Assembly (NCBI GenBank): GCA_963576565.1
Contig: OY755038.1
Coordinates: forward strand, 9,129,756 to 9,193,755
Origin: Aspidapion aeneum
Taxonomy: Eukaryota; Arthropoda; Insecta; Coleoptera; Brentidae
DNA: 64,000 nt
Direction: 5' to 3'
The notes under the pieces are model-generated. The model did no database searches. It was not told the origin of the DNA and saw only the letters and a program-made list of their open reading frames with translations. The position numbers and the translations under genes are program-made. Positions 43,701 through 55,000 of the stretch are shown in pieces. How positions within the stretch are numbered: the first letter of the stretch is position 1; each line of letters starts with the position of its first letter.

Positions 43701-45250
43701 CAGGGTGTCCCAAAAGTGGGTTTAAGGTACTTCTAGGGTAGACAGAGAAAAACTGACCACGCATTGCGAGGCTCAAATTTCAAGGGAAGACTTATAGTGG
43801 AAACCGCATTTGGAAATATGGTCTCGTCTTTGAGCTACGGGGGCTTTTTGAAAAGTCTGCATTTTGGAAGGGGTTCTATAACTTCGTTATTAGTGGAAAT
43901 TTTGATTTAGAGTAAATTGCAATTTTATAGACTATGTCACGAGGAATTCACCCGCTAAATTAAATTTTAACTGTCACTTTTAGATTTTGAGATATGACAT
44001 AAAGTTGCATTTTTTTTATAGAATGGCATATATTTTAATTAATTTTCGAATTCGTGATTGAATTCTTTTCAAAATGATGTACCATATGTCATAGTTTTAT
44101 TCAGCGGTTTCGAAGATAATTAAAGTTTTTTATTTTTGTCTAGTAGGCGTTGAATGACGTCATGCGCCATTGACGTGAAAGCTTGCGGTCAAATCCTACT
44201 TCAATGCTCCTATAGTTTTGTTGTCTGATCCTATGCAAATCAAGTTGGCCTTGCGTGTTGGCGTCTTGTCATTGTTTTCAATTGTTTAAACAATTTGACA
44301 TTACGCTTTGATATGAAATTATTTTGCACAAAAGCGTTTTTAATTTTATTTTAAAATATGTATCAATGTTAAAATGTTACTGGGAAAGTAATGATAATCG
44401 ACAGGGCGCTGGAAACTTATATCTTCAAAGGTATCCCGAACGAAGACAACCGTATATGGATATATTTCCAAAGTTGAAAAGGAACCTTGTTCAGTATGGC
44501 TTTTTCAAAACGGCGGGGTAAAATATATGACGTTAGGAGGGACCGTGAGTTAGAGGAGATAGGCATTATTGGTGAGTTAGAACAAAATAATTCGCGATCA
44601 TTGAGACAATTAGAAGCTGCCACAGGCATACCGAGAACTTCAATCCACCGAACACTTAAACGGAATAATTATAAGCTTTGAGGGCCGTCAGCTAAATTAT
44701 AATTTTTCCAAACCAGGCTTACTATATTTTTGATTGTTTAAAATAATAAAAATACTGGAGTGCCTTGACCTGCCTCAGCAGGAAATCATAGCGCACTAGA
44801 AATAAGTGAAAAAGCTGAATATCTCCTAAACCGCTCAATCAAACTATGACATATGATACATCATTTTGAAAAGAATTCAATGGCGAATTCGAAAGTTAAT
44901 TAAAATATAGGCCATTCCATAAGAAAAAATGCAACTTTATGTCATATCTCAAAAACTAAAAGTGACAGTTAAAATTTAGTTTAGCTAGTGAATTCTTCGT
45001 CACATAGTCTATAAAATTGCAATTTACTCTAAATCAAAATTTCCACTAATAACGAAGTTATAAACCCCCTTCCAAAATGCAGACTTTTCAAAAAGCCCCC
45101 GTAGCTCAAAGACGAGACGATATTTCAAAATGCGGTTTTTACTATAAGTCTTCTCTTGAAATTTGAGCCTCGCAGTGCGTGGTCAGTTGTTCTCTGTCTC
45201 CCCTAGAAGTACCTTAAACCCCCTAAAAGTGCCCAATTTGGGACACCCTG
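43701..45250 (+). mobile_element. Fold-back mariner-type element with about 430-bp inverted arms
   Basis: Flanked by TA (43699-43700, 45251-45252). Both arms start CAGGGTGTCCCAAA and can be paired for about 430 bp (43701-44130 with 44815-45250), through GTACCTTCTAGGG-like, AAAGTCTGCATTTTGGAAGG and TATGACATAAAGTTGCATTT. The centre carries a DUF4817-type transposase relic. Very long arms make most of it one hairpin. Confidence 0.88.
44357..44680 (+). pseudogene. DUF4817-type transposase N-terminus, frameshifted
   Basis: Frame 1 gives VSMLKCYWESNDNRQGAGNL, YLQRYPERRQP and IFPKLKRNLVQYGFF. After a frameshift near 44510, a second frame gives RRGKIYDVRRDRELEEIGII, QNNSRSLRQLEAATGIPRTS and IHRTLKRN then a stop. 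The first part is a DUF4817 helix-turn-helix (GN...A...Y..R(Y/F)P.RR.P) and the second is the adjoining HTH of mariner-like transposases (SLRQ.A..TGI.RTS.HR.L). The catalytic DDE/D domain is deleted. Confidence 0.8.
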
Positions 45251-45252
45251 TA

Positions 45253-46037
45253 TATAAAATAGTTTTATGACCCCTATATGATTATAAAAGTGGATAATAC
45301 TCATCATCATTTTTTTCAAAATTGGCTAAACAACCACCAACCATTATTAGTGTTTTTTTTAATGTTAAGTTTACATAATTTTAACCAAAAATGTTATTTG
45401 GGATTATTAGTAGTTCTTCTTGAGCTGCTATCACCACTTTAGGGTTCTTAAAGTTGCTATTTTTGTACCCAAACGCAGTAAAAAAGAGATAAAAAAACTT
45501 ACCTAAACAATTTTATTTTAGCATTTTACAAACAAGAAGCTACTTGGTGTAGTTGTAGTTTATTTGTTTATAGATAAAGTCCATTCGCCTTTCTTTTACA
45601 GGCGCAAAGTGTTCAACGACAAGCTGATTAAAATTGTCCGTAGTCAACAATTTTCTTTCAATTGAACACATAGCTAAGGCGTTTAATCTACTTTCACACA
45701 TTATAAATGTTTTAATTACTTTTCGGACACGTGTGTAAACGTGGTATGTCGACTTGGTTCATTCAATTTCATCACAATTAATGCATATAAATGTTTCGTG
45801 AGAAGTTCACTTTTTTTCATAATTCCTAAAACAACGCAAAATCCTGGCGATCAATGAATATTTACACAAACACCACAAAAGGTTATATTGAAAAGTAAAA
45901 GCGGAACGTAATATAATGATTGTTTCACCAAAAATTTACAATTGCGCGACAAGGTTAAATATACTACATCTTCGTAATGTGAAAAAGCTTAAAGATCCCT
46001 AAGATTTAGCTGGGAAATCTCAAAATTGCTCACTGCC
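45253..46037. other. Stretch without recognised gene
   Basis: AT-rich, no homology or repeat noticed. Confidence 0.35.
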
Positions 46038-46421
46038 CGTTTTCGGGAAAACGGATGACGCGTCAATTGTTTTTCTTTTACGACAAATTTACGACAAATT
46101 CAGGACAATTAATACATTTATTAGTTTTTAAAAATTTTAATTTTTTCTGGGGTAGTAGTGCTAGGTTGAGACTCAACTTAGCATTACATACCCTTTTCAG
46201 GAAAACGGGTGGCGCGACAATTTTTTTTCTTTTACGACAAATTTACGACAAATTTACGACAATTATTCCATAGATTAGTTTTTAAAAATTTTAATTTTTT
46301 CTGGGGTTGAGACTCAACTTAGCATTACATACCCTTTTCAGGAAAACGGGTGGCGTGACAAATTTTTTCATTTCACGACAAATTTACGACAAATTCACGA
46401 CAATTAATGCATATATTGCGA
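46038..46421 (+). repeat. Tandem repeat of about 140-155 bp, 2.5 copies
   Basis: GGAAAACGGRTGRCGCGWCAA, TTTTACGACAAATTTACGAC and GACTCAACTTAGCATTACAT recur at about 46048, 46200 and 46340. The first unit has a 15-bp insertion relative to the second. The third is cut off. Confidence 0.85.
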
Positions 46422-46429
46422 ATATCCAA

Positions 46430-47215
46430 TTCTTAAGTGGTAATGCTAAGTTTATAGAGGTTTGAAAAGGAGCGTAGAAAATGCTATGTGGTTAGTTAAA
46501 TGAGTAGCACTTAATTTGTGTCTTTTTAACTTTTCACTAAAGTGCCTGATATCAAACATTCGCTTTGCCACCCACGTAGGATAACTTCGTGAATTGTTCA
46601 GAATAAGACAAATAAAGCAAAAAAAAATGCATTTCTTTTTTCACAACCGCACAACCAGTTTTCAGCAACATATTTTCTTATGAAATATTCTATTATAAGT
46701 TTTTTTGGAACACCCCATTACTCATTACTTGCACTAAAATTTTGGTTAATGTTTAGTTCCCGTCTATTTGGCACTAAAGATTTTATTTGAAATTGAAGTT
46801 CATATGTCAAAGTATTAAAATTTGCACAGTTAATTATATAATCGACGGTATTTAGCTCCATTTTAAAAACAAACAAAAACAAACAATGGACACGTGACCG
46901 GCAAGGCTTTTAACTACTGACCTACCCCAAATCAAAACAAACTCATAAGTCTTCACTAACGATAGAACCGGCAACGAGTAGGAAGGGCAACGAACGTTTT
47001 TGCCCCGCGCTTGAACACCCACCTATACACCGGGAAAAAACGGGTAAAATTGAAATTTTGTCCCGCGCGGTGCTGCCGGCTTGTAATTATTTACGCTGAA
47101 AAAGTTTACAAGACATGTCGTAAGGAAAGATTTAACTTTTTTTAAATAAATAAATCAAAAATACTGTTTGTTGTCTAGTTTTGGGAGGGCACTGCACCGT
47201 TGCCCTCCCTGTAGC
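46430..47215 (-). mobile_element. hAT element (DUF4371/ZMYM type), copy 2
   Basis: Reverse complement matches 1408-2680: GGGCAGTGCCCTCC-like end, GGCAGC.CCGCGCGGG, CGGCAACG region and the transposase exon (ENWLCGCEKRNAFF..., then frameshifted). The full-length mariner MITE present in copy 1 is not present at the matching position. The left (3') end and target duplication are not defined. Confidence 0.7.
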
Positions 47216-47487
47216 AGTCGCCTATGCCCAAAAGGCCACCATCCATGTGAGTTAAAAATCTCCTATATGGATCGATTTCAGGATGAAGATTGGATATTAA
47301 ATGATACAGGATATTATGAAACTTATATCACCATCCGCATAAACAACGCTAACATCATTGCAATTAAAATAGCAATTTAATATCTTAACATGGTTAAGAG
47401 ATCCCTGCTGTGTGTCTGAGAAATCTTATACAATTGCTACTAAAGAAGTTTTATCAAATTTTAAATAAACCGATATATAATTAATAA
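47216..47487. other. Stretch without recognised feature
   Basis: Nothing recognised. Confidence 0.3.
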
Positions 47488-47884
47488 ATGATAACAAAAA
47501 CATTTCATGTAAAAAAAGGAAATGTTTTTTTAAACTTTGCTATTCCAAAACATTTCGAAACTAGTAAGAACCTTTCATTTTGAAATTTGTATTGGAGAAC
47601 TTGGCTTTACTTTTATCTCAATTCTTTTAACGGAATACCACTTTCGCGTACTAGGCTTTTTTTTACATGAAATATTTTTGTAATGATTTCCCTCTTTTTT
47701 AAAGGGTTTGGATAATATTCAAGTTTTAAAGTAATAAAATATGCGGAAAATTGTTCGAAACTTTTGCGATGCCTTATTAAAAATGATAAGGCTTTTTTTA
47801 AAAATTTTTCTATGGTTTTATGATAGTTCCTATGAGTCTTCCAAAGCTCAGCTCTTTAGCGTCCGTGCTGTTTTTTTGAGACCT
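47488..47884 (-). repeat. Dispersed repeat, inverted copy of 29500-30080
   Basis: Begins ATAACAAAAACATTTCATGT; reverse complement follows 29500-30075 across the 200-bp inverted-repeat part and the adjoining AAAGTTTCGAACAATTTTCC region. Confidence 0.6.
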
Positions 47885-47885
47885 T

Positions 47886-49057
47886 AAAAATGGTATAATC
47901 AGATTTCTGCTATACCTGCTGTAGTTTTTGAAAAAATTGCATTTTTAATAATCTCTTATATCATTTTTTTTTGTCAACTTTTTTGGATGAAAATAATGAC
48001 GTTGTCAATTTTTTAAAATATTGTTTAGTTTTTGAGATATGGTATTTATTATAAAAAAATTAAATACGGACCTGATTTTGATTGGTTTTATGCTATTATT
48101 ATCACAAAATAATAAAAATTATATATTTTTTTGTTTTAAGGTTAAAAAAAATATTTAATATTTAAAAAAAAAATTAGTCCCGACCTGAAAATTTCCAACA
48201 TAAATATAAATTAACATTGCTAGTTAAACGATTTTTAGTTTAACTGTTTTAATACTTGACCAATTAAAATGGTTTTACGTTAATTTAAAGATTTGTTTGC
48301 GACAAAGTATACGACAAATACAAACAAAAGAAAGACAAAAATGATATAAATGTTCAAACTGATTGCTATTATGCGTAAGACATTGTTGGCATTTTTGAAT
48401 AGTTTTTTTATCGCATTTTGCATAAATATATTTCTGCCGTATAAATATTAGGATTTTGTTGCTTGAATAAAGCAGTCAAACATATCAGATTTTCAAAATC
48501 AAATAATTAGGTACTATTATTATAACTTTTTGACGTTTTTTACTATATTTATAAATCTTTTAATTCTCATTTCAAAACATATAAACTAAAAATAGTTCAA
48601 CTAGTGTGTCTTGCAATTTTTAATTTATATTTACGTTGGAAATTTATTTTTTTTACACTTAAATCAAAAAAATATTAAAGTTTTATCATTTTAAGATAAT
48701 AATAGCATAAAACCAATCAAAGCAGTAGTAAAAAAATTCCAGGTCCGTTTTTTTTATGATAAATTATTATCTCAAAAACGAACTAATCTTTTAAAAAATT
48801 GAGACCGTCATTATTTTGCTCTAAAAAAGTTGTCATTAAAAGGTTTTCACAGAAAGAAAATATCTTGCAAAATAAGCGAGATACAAGGAATTATAAAAAG
48901 TGCAATTTTTTCAAAAATTCCCTGTATTAGCAAAATCACGGGGTATAGCAAAAATCTGATTACATCATTTTTAGCACAGTAAGGTGCAATCAGAAAATCA
49001 ATATCTTTAATAAGAACCGAGTTTCCCATTTAATCCCATGGAAAATGGGACACGCTG
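47886..49057. mobile_element. Fold-back mariner-type element, left end truncated
   Basis: Right end in reverse complement is CAGCGTGTCCCATTTTCCAT after TA (49058-49059). The right arm (48690-49057) pairs with 47886-48130: AATCAGATTTYTGCTATACC, TTTTTGAAAAAATTGCA, GTTTTTGAGATA-like and GGTTTTATGCTATTATTA. About 110 bases of the left arm, including its terminus, are missing where the 47488-47884 repeat begins. Confidence 0.72.
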
Positions 49058-49395
49058 TACATAGCTATTTCGTTCCAGAGTGGTTTTTTATCACTGATTT
49101 GTTTCTTATAAAGTGAAAGGGTAAAACTGTTTGTTTTAACACCGGCATTAATAAAGAGCTTCGCCCTTGTCCTAAATAATAACCTCTTTATCCACCTTGT
49201 GTATAACCCCGTTACCTAAATATCAAAATCCTTTTTGCCTGGCAAACTTTTATAATTTGATCTTGACATTTCGGAAAAAAGGGATAAATTAAATTTTCTT
49301 TGATAATTAAAGGAAAACAGCGCGTTCAAAGTAAAGCGGCCACGTGCGCAATATTTGTTCGAGAGCAAAAAATAGGTTGTAGCTATACATACAGT

Positions 49396-49526
49396 CAGTG
49401 GCGTATTTAGGAGGGCAGGGCCCCCGAAAGATCTTTGAATTACTACAAAAACTTATCGAAGAATATCTTGAAATTTTAGGAGCGAAAGTTGCCCCCCCTA
49501 AATGTTTTTTTCTAAATACACCACTG
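49396..49526. mobile_element. hAT MITE, 131 bp
   Basis: Left CAGTGGCGTATTTAGGAGGG, right reverse complement CAGTGGTGTATTTAGAAAAA. Flanks CATACAGT and CATTGAGT, 6 of 8 identical. Confidence 0.8.
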
Positions 49527-49534
49527 CATTGAGT

Positions 49535-50099
49535 AACCTGAAAAACGCCCGAGGACCGTTGCACACTGGTCAATTTGATCATTCTTTAGTTAATTTCACC
49601 ATAAATTATTATCATTAAACACCAAAAAAAATCACCAAATACTTAAATACTTACAAGAAATTAATACCCGGTATGTATGTAATTATATTCGTGTTCAAAC
49701 TTTGTTTACTGCTCTTGTGAATAAATTGCGGTGATCGATGCCGCCCGCATCCCCGTGTTAACGACGTTAAAGCTAGCTCACGTGCACCTTAAATTAGTGA
49801 ACTGAGAAAACTTAGCGTTATCGGTCAGGCCGTATTGTTTTGATTTCGATGATTTTGTAGATACAAAAATTTATAATTCTGATAGCATCTGCGTGTTATC
49901 TAATGAGGAAAAAAAACGATTCAGAAATTCCAAATTTCAATGAATTGGCTATTGCAGAATTTCTTTCACAAAAGGACAGACGCATTCATTTTTAATACCA
50001 AACGTGAAATATTTTTCGCCTGGCAGTAAATCCAAAGTTTTACACCACGCGCCGCCACTGGGGTGGGGGGAAACTCTGATCTAGTACACGGGAGTGAAA
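49535..50099. other. Stretch without recognised gene
   Basis: Nothing recognised; a CGCGCCGCCACTGGGGTGGG near 50050 resembles a hAT MITE end but has no partner. Confidence 0.35.
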
Positions 50100-50101
50100 T
50101 A

Positions 50102-51179
50102 GGGGAAAGGGAGGCAAAATGGGATACTTAATTAAGTTGGCTTTTATTCTTATATTTGTAAAAAGTTGACTTTGTCCCATTTCGCCCCGCACACGGGGAA
50201 GATGGGGTACCTATATACAGTAGCGTGTCGTGGATAAAAGAGCGGGGGGGGGGGGCGAAGACCTTAAGGGGCGCAAATATAGGTATGGGAGTCAAATACA
50301 TTACAAACCTTTTGTATAATAATATAATTAATATATATAACACTATTAATACTATTTTTTTCTCAAAGGACGCCAGGGGCGCCAAGAGCAGAGGGGCGGG
50401 GGGGGGGGGCGTTCGCCTCCCTGGCCCCCTATACGACACGCCACTGCCTATATATGGCAAAACGGGCAGTGCAATTGTGTGATTTAGAAGAAGCTAGTTA
50501 TCGCTGTCACACAAATTTTGCGCCCATTTCTTGCAAAGACAACATAAAATACAACTTTTAGTGATGATACCAAAAAAAAATTTGAGGCAAAATAAGGTCT
50601 AGGATACTAGGTATAACAAGGTATATAAACCCACGAATTGTTCAATGTAAACAAAATTTTAAAAAGTCTGTAAAAAATGTACTTACCGTCACAAAATGCG
50701 CAAGCTATTTTTACAATAAACAGCGCACAACATCACATGTTGAGCAAAAACCAACTTAGGCTTAGCCGACCGGCACCAATCATATTGCAGAGACTTAGAC
50801 CAGCCATGGAGATAAAATATTAAAAGGAATTTTGTGAGGACATATTTAACGAAAAAACAACAAAGATTGCGGGCAATTCCTCAAAAAGAGATATTAGTAG
50901 CTCGCATACTAGTTTCGGTCTTCTTGGACCTCTTCGGTACGAGCGTAACAAGTGTTAAGGGACGATTAATGGGGATGATGGTGTCTGAAAAGGAAACATG
51001 AATTGTGGACATTTACTGAAAACAGACCAACTGCCGAATTGGAATATCAGTCAGGGTAGCCTCAGGTTTGAGGCGAAATTTTGATATATTTTGAGATAAA
51101 ATATCTGATATTAAGAGGATTTATTTATAAAACTGGTATCCCGTTTTACCTTCGTATTCCATTTTGCCCCCCTTTCCCC
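50102..51179 (-). mobile_element. GGGGCAAAATGGG-ended element, copy 3
   Basis: Ends GGGGAAAGGGAGGCAAAATG and, in reverse complement, GGGGAAAGGGGGGCAAAATG; TA flanks at 50100-50101 and 51180-51181. Without its nested 229-bp MITE and 8-bp duplication it is about 840 bp, like copy 1. The conserved donor-like TTGTGACGGTAAGTAC lies on the minus strand near 50685. Its right end is 51 bp upstream of RGK exon 51231. Confidence 0.82.
50218..50446. mobile_element. hAT MITE nested in copy 3, perfect target duplication
   Basis: Ends CAGTAGCGTGTCGTGGATA and, in reverse complement, CAGTGGCGTGTCGTATAGG. Flanked by CCTATATA at 50210-50217 and 50447-50454. Copy 2 of the host element has the single, empty CCTATATA at 39032-39039. 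G runs occur in both arms. Confidence 0.95.
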
Positions 51180-51230
51180 TATGCTTGTGGCGTTTTTCCC
51201 AGAATTTTTCAAATTTTCCTTTTTTTGCAG

Positions 51231-51411
51231 AAGGCAAGGCGATAGCCACTGCGTTCGACTGCAAGTACATCGAAACTTCAGTCGGCATAAATCACAATGT
51301 GGACGAGCTTCTTGTCGGCATTTTGACACAGATACGTCTGAAACTGGAAAACCCCGAAAGATCACGTGATTTATTTAGGAAAAGGAGCACGTCGAAAAAG
51401 AATCTCTTTAG
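51231..51411 (+). CDS. Rgk: RGK-family small GTPase, coding exon (G5 and start of C-terminal extension)
   Basis: The acceptor is CCTTTTTTTGCAG; the exon completes the split codon of the previous exon (G + AA = Glu) and reads GKAIATAFDCKYIETSVGIN, HNVDELLVGILTQIRLKLEN, PERSRDLFRKR and STSKKNLF, ending in phase 2 before GTAAGT at 51412. EEGKA.A...DCK(Y/F)IETS...(Q/N)HNV.EL..G...Q(I/L)RL is the RGK G5 region and the last helix of the G domain; ETSV is the G5 SAK-type motif. The basic stretch after the G domain starts the long RGK C-terminal extension. Intron before it 22,590 bp, after it 4,694 bp. Confidence 0.94.
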
Positions 51412-51507
51412 GTAAGTCTCCTTTTTTTTTGTTGCTTATGTGCGTTGTCATACGGCAAACAAAGGCGCAGGGCCGCGCGCCCCACTCCGAAACTACAAAA
51501 ATATTTA

Positions 51508-54500
51508 TTAGCACATTTACCGCCAGGGCCGACACCGGTGTCCACTGCATCATCGGTTTATCGCGCCAGGGCGGACACCGCTGTCCTCCATATTTGGGAG
51601 TAGATATTTCCCTAAAAATTTTTCAAATATTTTATTATCATTTTTTTTTTTTGAGCTCTAGACTGGCCTAATTTCTAGTTTTTTTAAAATAGGTATTTGT
51701 TTAAATTTTAAAGACTGTGTCCGCTATTGTGTCCGCTATTATGTACGCTGTTTCGTGTAAAAAAGTGTTTAAAGCAGCTATACTCTAGGCGCCACAGCGT
51801 ACACATTTGTTTTTTTTTTATGCAAAAAAAAACTACCTTTAACTCCATAGCTTTATTGTTTTATAAGTAAAAAAACCACTGACAAGTGTCCAGCACCCTA
51901 ATTTATGCAATTATGAGCATAGGAAGACACATAGATAAAGGATTTGCGGCGCGGTTCAGTGAGTTTTTATTAGATAGGCAACTCCGGCTGTTTGACAGGT
52001 CGTTAGCTCTGTGGCGCCCACTGCAGAGCTTAGTGACGAACTAAAAGGCGAGGCGGGAAATTTGAATCGCCTTTTATAATAAATTTTCTTTAATTTTAAA
52101 GTTTTTTTTGAAATTTTTAATCAGTCAATATTTTATAAAGACATAGTCTTTATAAGATATAAACAGATTGAAAATGTTATATAAAATGCAATAAATAAAA
52201 CATTTTTTAAATGAGTTTTTATTATTATAAAAAAAGCTACAAATTAACGACAAACTATTGATGAAATAATACATAGTCTAATTGATTGGTAAAATAAAAT
52301 ATAATGCAAAACCAAACACTGTCTAGTATATTTAAATTTGCTTTTAATATTTCTGGTGAGTGATGAGTGAATAAATAATGAAACAGTTGTTCGTGAAGAG
52401 AATCATTCTTAAGTGTCTACTTTTTAACAGCTCGACGAAAATCTGACATGATTTAAAAGTACCTCCTCGCCTTGGTTGTAAGTTGTGTAGGGTATGTTTC
52501 AAAGCAGTATATATATAGCTTATCAGTGGTCACACATATCATCGAAAAGCTTAAAACAATAAAAAAAATCAACTTATAACCACATTAATCATAGGTACTA
52601 GATTATGGTAAGATTTAAAATTAAGGAATAAATTTATTCAAAGTACATTACGCAGCTGGGTAATCCCTCATTTACCCATCAATTAAGCCCCTCCCTTTTA
52701 CTTAATATCAAACGAAAGGGATAGACATAAAATTAACACTAAATTTGTGCTTAGTTCATGGGCAAATAAGGCACCTACCAGGCATTGGAAACCTGTATTC
52801 AGAGTTCCGTAAAGTAAGCGATAAGAAGTTAAAAAGACACTACCAATACAAATTTTATCAATTGCCAATCTAACCTCAAATGAGAAAATAAGAAAACTTA
52901 CCTTAAAATTTCTCGAAAAACTATGCATTTTATACTCGTCTGAACTTTAGACACTTTACCCAGAAAAGCAACTAGAAATTCTTATTCTTTTATATTTAAA
53001 TTGCAAAAGTTACAAATTTAACAAAATTTAATTTTAATGCGTCACAGCAGCAAAGATTACCTACATAAGCCAAAAAGATAGATTTTAAATGAACCCGAAA
53101 TAAAATGCGGTGGAAGAGGTTTTTCTTCCTGAAAAAAAGGGGGACGGAAAATCCAAACCACAGATAATTCTCAAAAAATATAGAATAAGGAACAAACGCG
53201 CGACCGCAGTGCCTCTTGTGAGCTTAGTGAGAACTTTAACCTAACGACCTGTCAAATTGCATTGAGTTTCCTATGCATGGGAAGACATTTGCCATGCGCC
53301 CGCTTTGGCTAGTAAACTTGTTACGACGCACGGTGGGCAGCTTTTCGGTTTTAAACGATCGAACTTAGTTTATGGTTATAATTTTAACAAATTGATGCTG
53401 AAAATTAATGTGATTTAAAACACTGTGCATTCTGGAGATGGTACAGTCGCCTCCAAAAATAATATCGCATTTTGTTTTTTTCCTCTTGGAAAATAACTCG
53501 AAAAATTGACATTTTGAGAGAGTGTGTACGTAACTAGCTTAAAGCTTTTTTTTGTATTTAACAAAATTTTTTCATAAATATTCAACTAAATTTATTAATC
53601 TTGATATAATATATATCAATATAGATCAATCATTATCAGATTTTTTACCACGCACTGATATTCTTTATCGTAGTCTTTATATTCACTATTTTCACATACA
53701 TAGTTCAAAGCGGTTTGATTTTTATCCTGTGAAACCGGTGTCTTGTGCCACACGTTAAATAAATTACGTCGGCCAATCCCATGCGCCAACGCTGAAACAA
53801 TAAATCATAGCTAATACTCCGGCAAGAACCGGCAGCTAAATGAAGCACAAAAACAACTCTTGATACATGGTTGATATAATAAAGTCACAAACGCAATTGA
53901 TACGAAATAATACGACCTTTTTCAGTCCAATATATATAATATATATTTAAAAAATTACAATAATTCAATACACAACTTTGATCTAATTTTTTTAATAAGC
54001 AAATTGAAACTTTGCAAATGGTTTAATAGTAAAAATTGAAGATACTAACCCATATTTATAATATACGTGAAGAAATCACCATATAAACTCTGGCTTACCA
54101 ACTTGGAGCACTTTTGAAAATCGCCTTTCCGCTCAGAATAACTGCGGATCATTATACAGGCTATCAAACGGCCTATGAGTTGAGGTTTCGATCTTCTAAA
54201 TTAGACAAGCTGACCTCCGTGCGATGTGTCCGCTAAGATATTAGATATGGTGTCCGCTATTGTGTCCCCTATGGCGTAATAAAATGTAAAAAAGGTGTCC
54301 GCTCTGGCGTGATGCGACGAATTCCCTTTTTTACTGATCGCGCCAGAGTGGACACCGGTGTCCGCGGAGCCGCTCTTATGCGTCACATGACTGTCATAAC
54401 ATTTCATATTGAGATCATGTGACGCGTGAGCGGGCACCCACGAGAAAGTCATAGGTGGGAACCGGGTGTTATGGGTCGCGTGGTGGGGAGTTTTTATGAA

Positions 54501-54526
54501 GATTGGCTTGGCGAGGAATGTGTTAA
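51508..54526. mobile_element. TTAA-ended (piggyBac-like) non-autonomous element, tentative
   Basis: Left TTAGCACATTTACCGCC and right, in reverse complement, TTAACACATTCCTCGCC. The same inner motifs follow from both ends: GCGGACACCGGTGTCC, GCGCCAGRGYGGACACC and, inverted, GTGTCCGCTATTGTGTCC (51505-51770 and 54215-54370). Further in, GACAGGTCGTTAG at 51995 and its inverse near 53245 form another pair. No transposase frame in the 2.4-kb centre. TTAA at one end and TTAG at the other fits a piggyBac-type insertion with one mutated base. Confidence 0.55.
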
Positions 54527-55000
54527 ATCAAACAAGTTTCATGGCTACTCGAGCAAAAAATAATTTTTTGTTTCTCTCATATTTTTCCGTGGGTAGCTTG
54601 AAAGCTTAACCTCACGGAGGTCCAAAAAAAATGCATTATGCGTTGATCCTGCCTGAAAGACAGAAGAGCTGTCGTAGGTCACGGACTATAGTTTGTTTTC
54701 TTTTATCTAATACAATACAAATGTATTCGATCTTTTCATTCGATCGATCGATATGTCTAGCAGTTTTTCGCCTGCTTTTGTTTTTTGTTATCGGTAGATC
54801 TCTCGTATCTCGGTAGATGGCGCTCGTTGCGGTAGTTTTCTCACTATTTACTTATGATTAGAGACAAAACTATCTAATTAACTAAACATATTAGATGTCC
54901 ATTAGATCTTGGACCCCCGCGAGGTTAAGCTTTCAAGCTACCCACGGAAAAATATGAGAGAAACAAAAAATTGCCCGCTTAGCCACGAAACTTGTTTGAT
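54527..55000. mobile_element. Fold-back MITE with about 90-bp arms
   Basis: ATCAAACAAGTTTCATGGCT at the left pairs with the right end (reverse complement ATCAAACAAGTTTCGTGGCT), continuing through TTTTTTGTTTCTCTCATATT, TTTCCGTGGGTAGCTTGAAA and GCTTAACCTC. It lies directly against the TTAA of the preceding element. Interior without coding. Confidence 0.85.

Noticed and set aside
50128..50482. Frames of 85-110 codons with glycine/proline runs
   Set aside because: They span a MITE and its host element; no domain.
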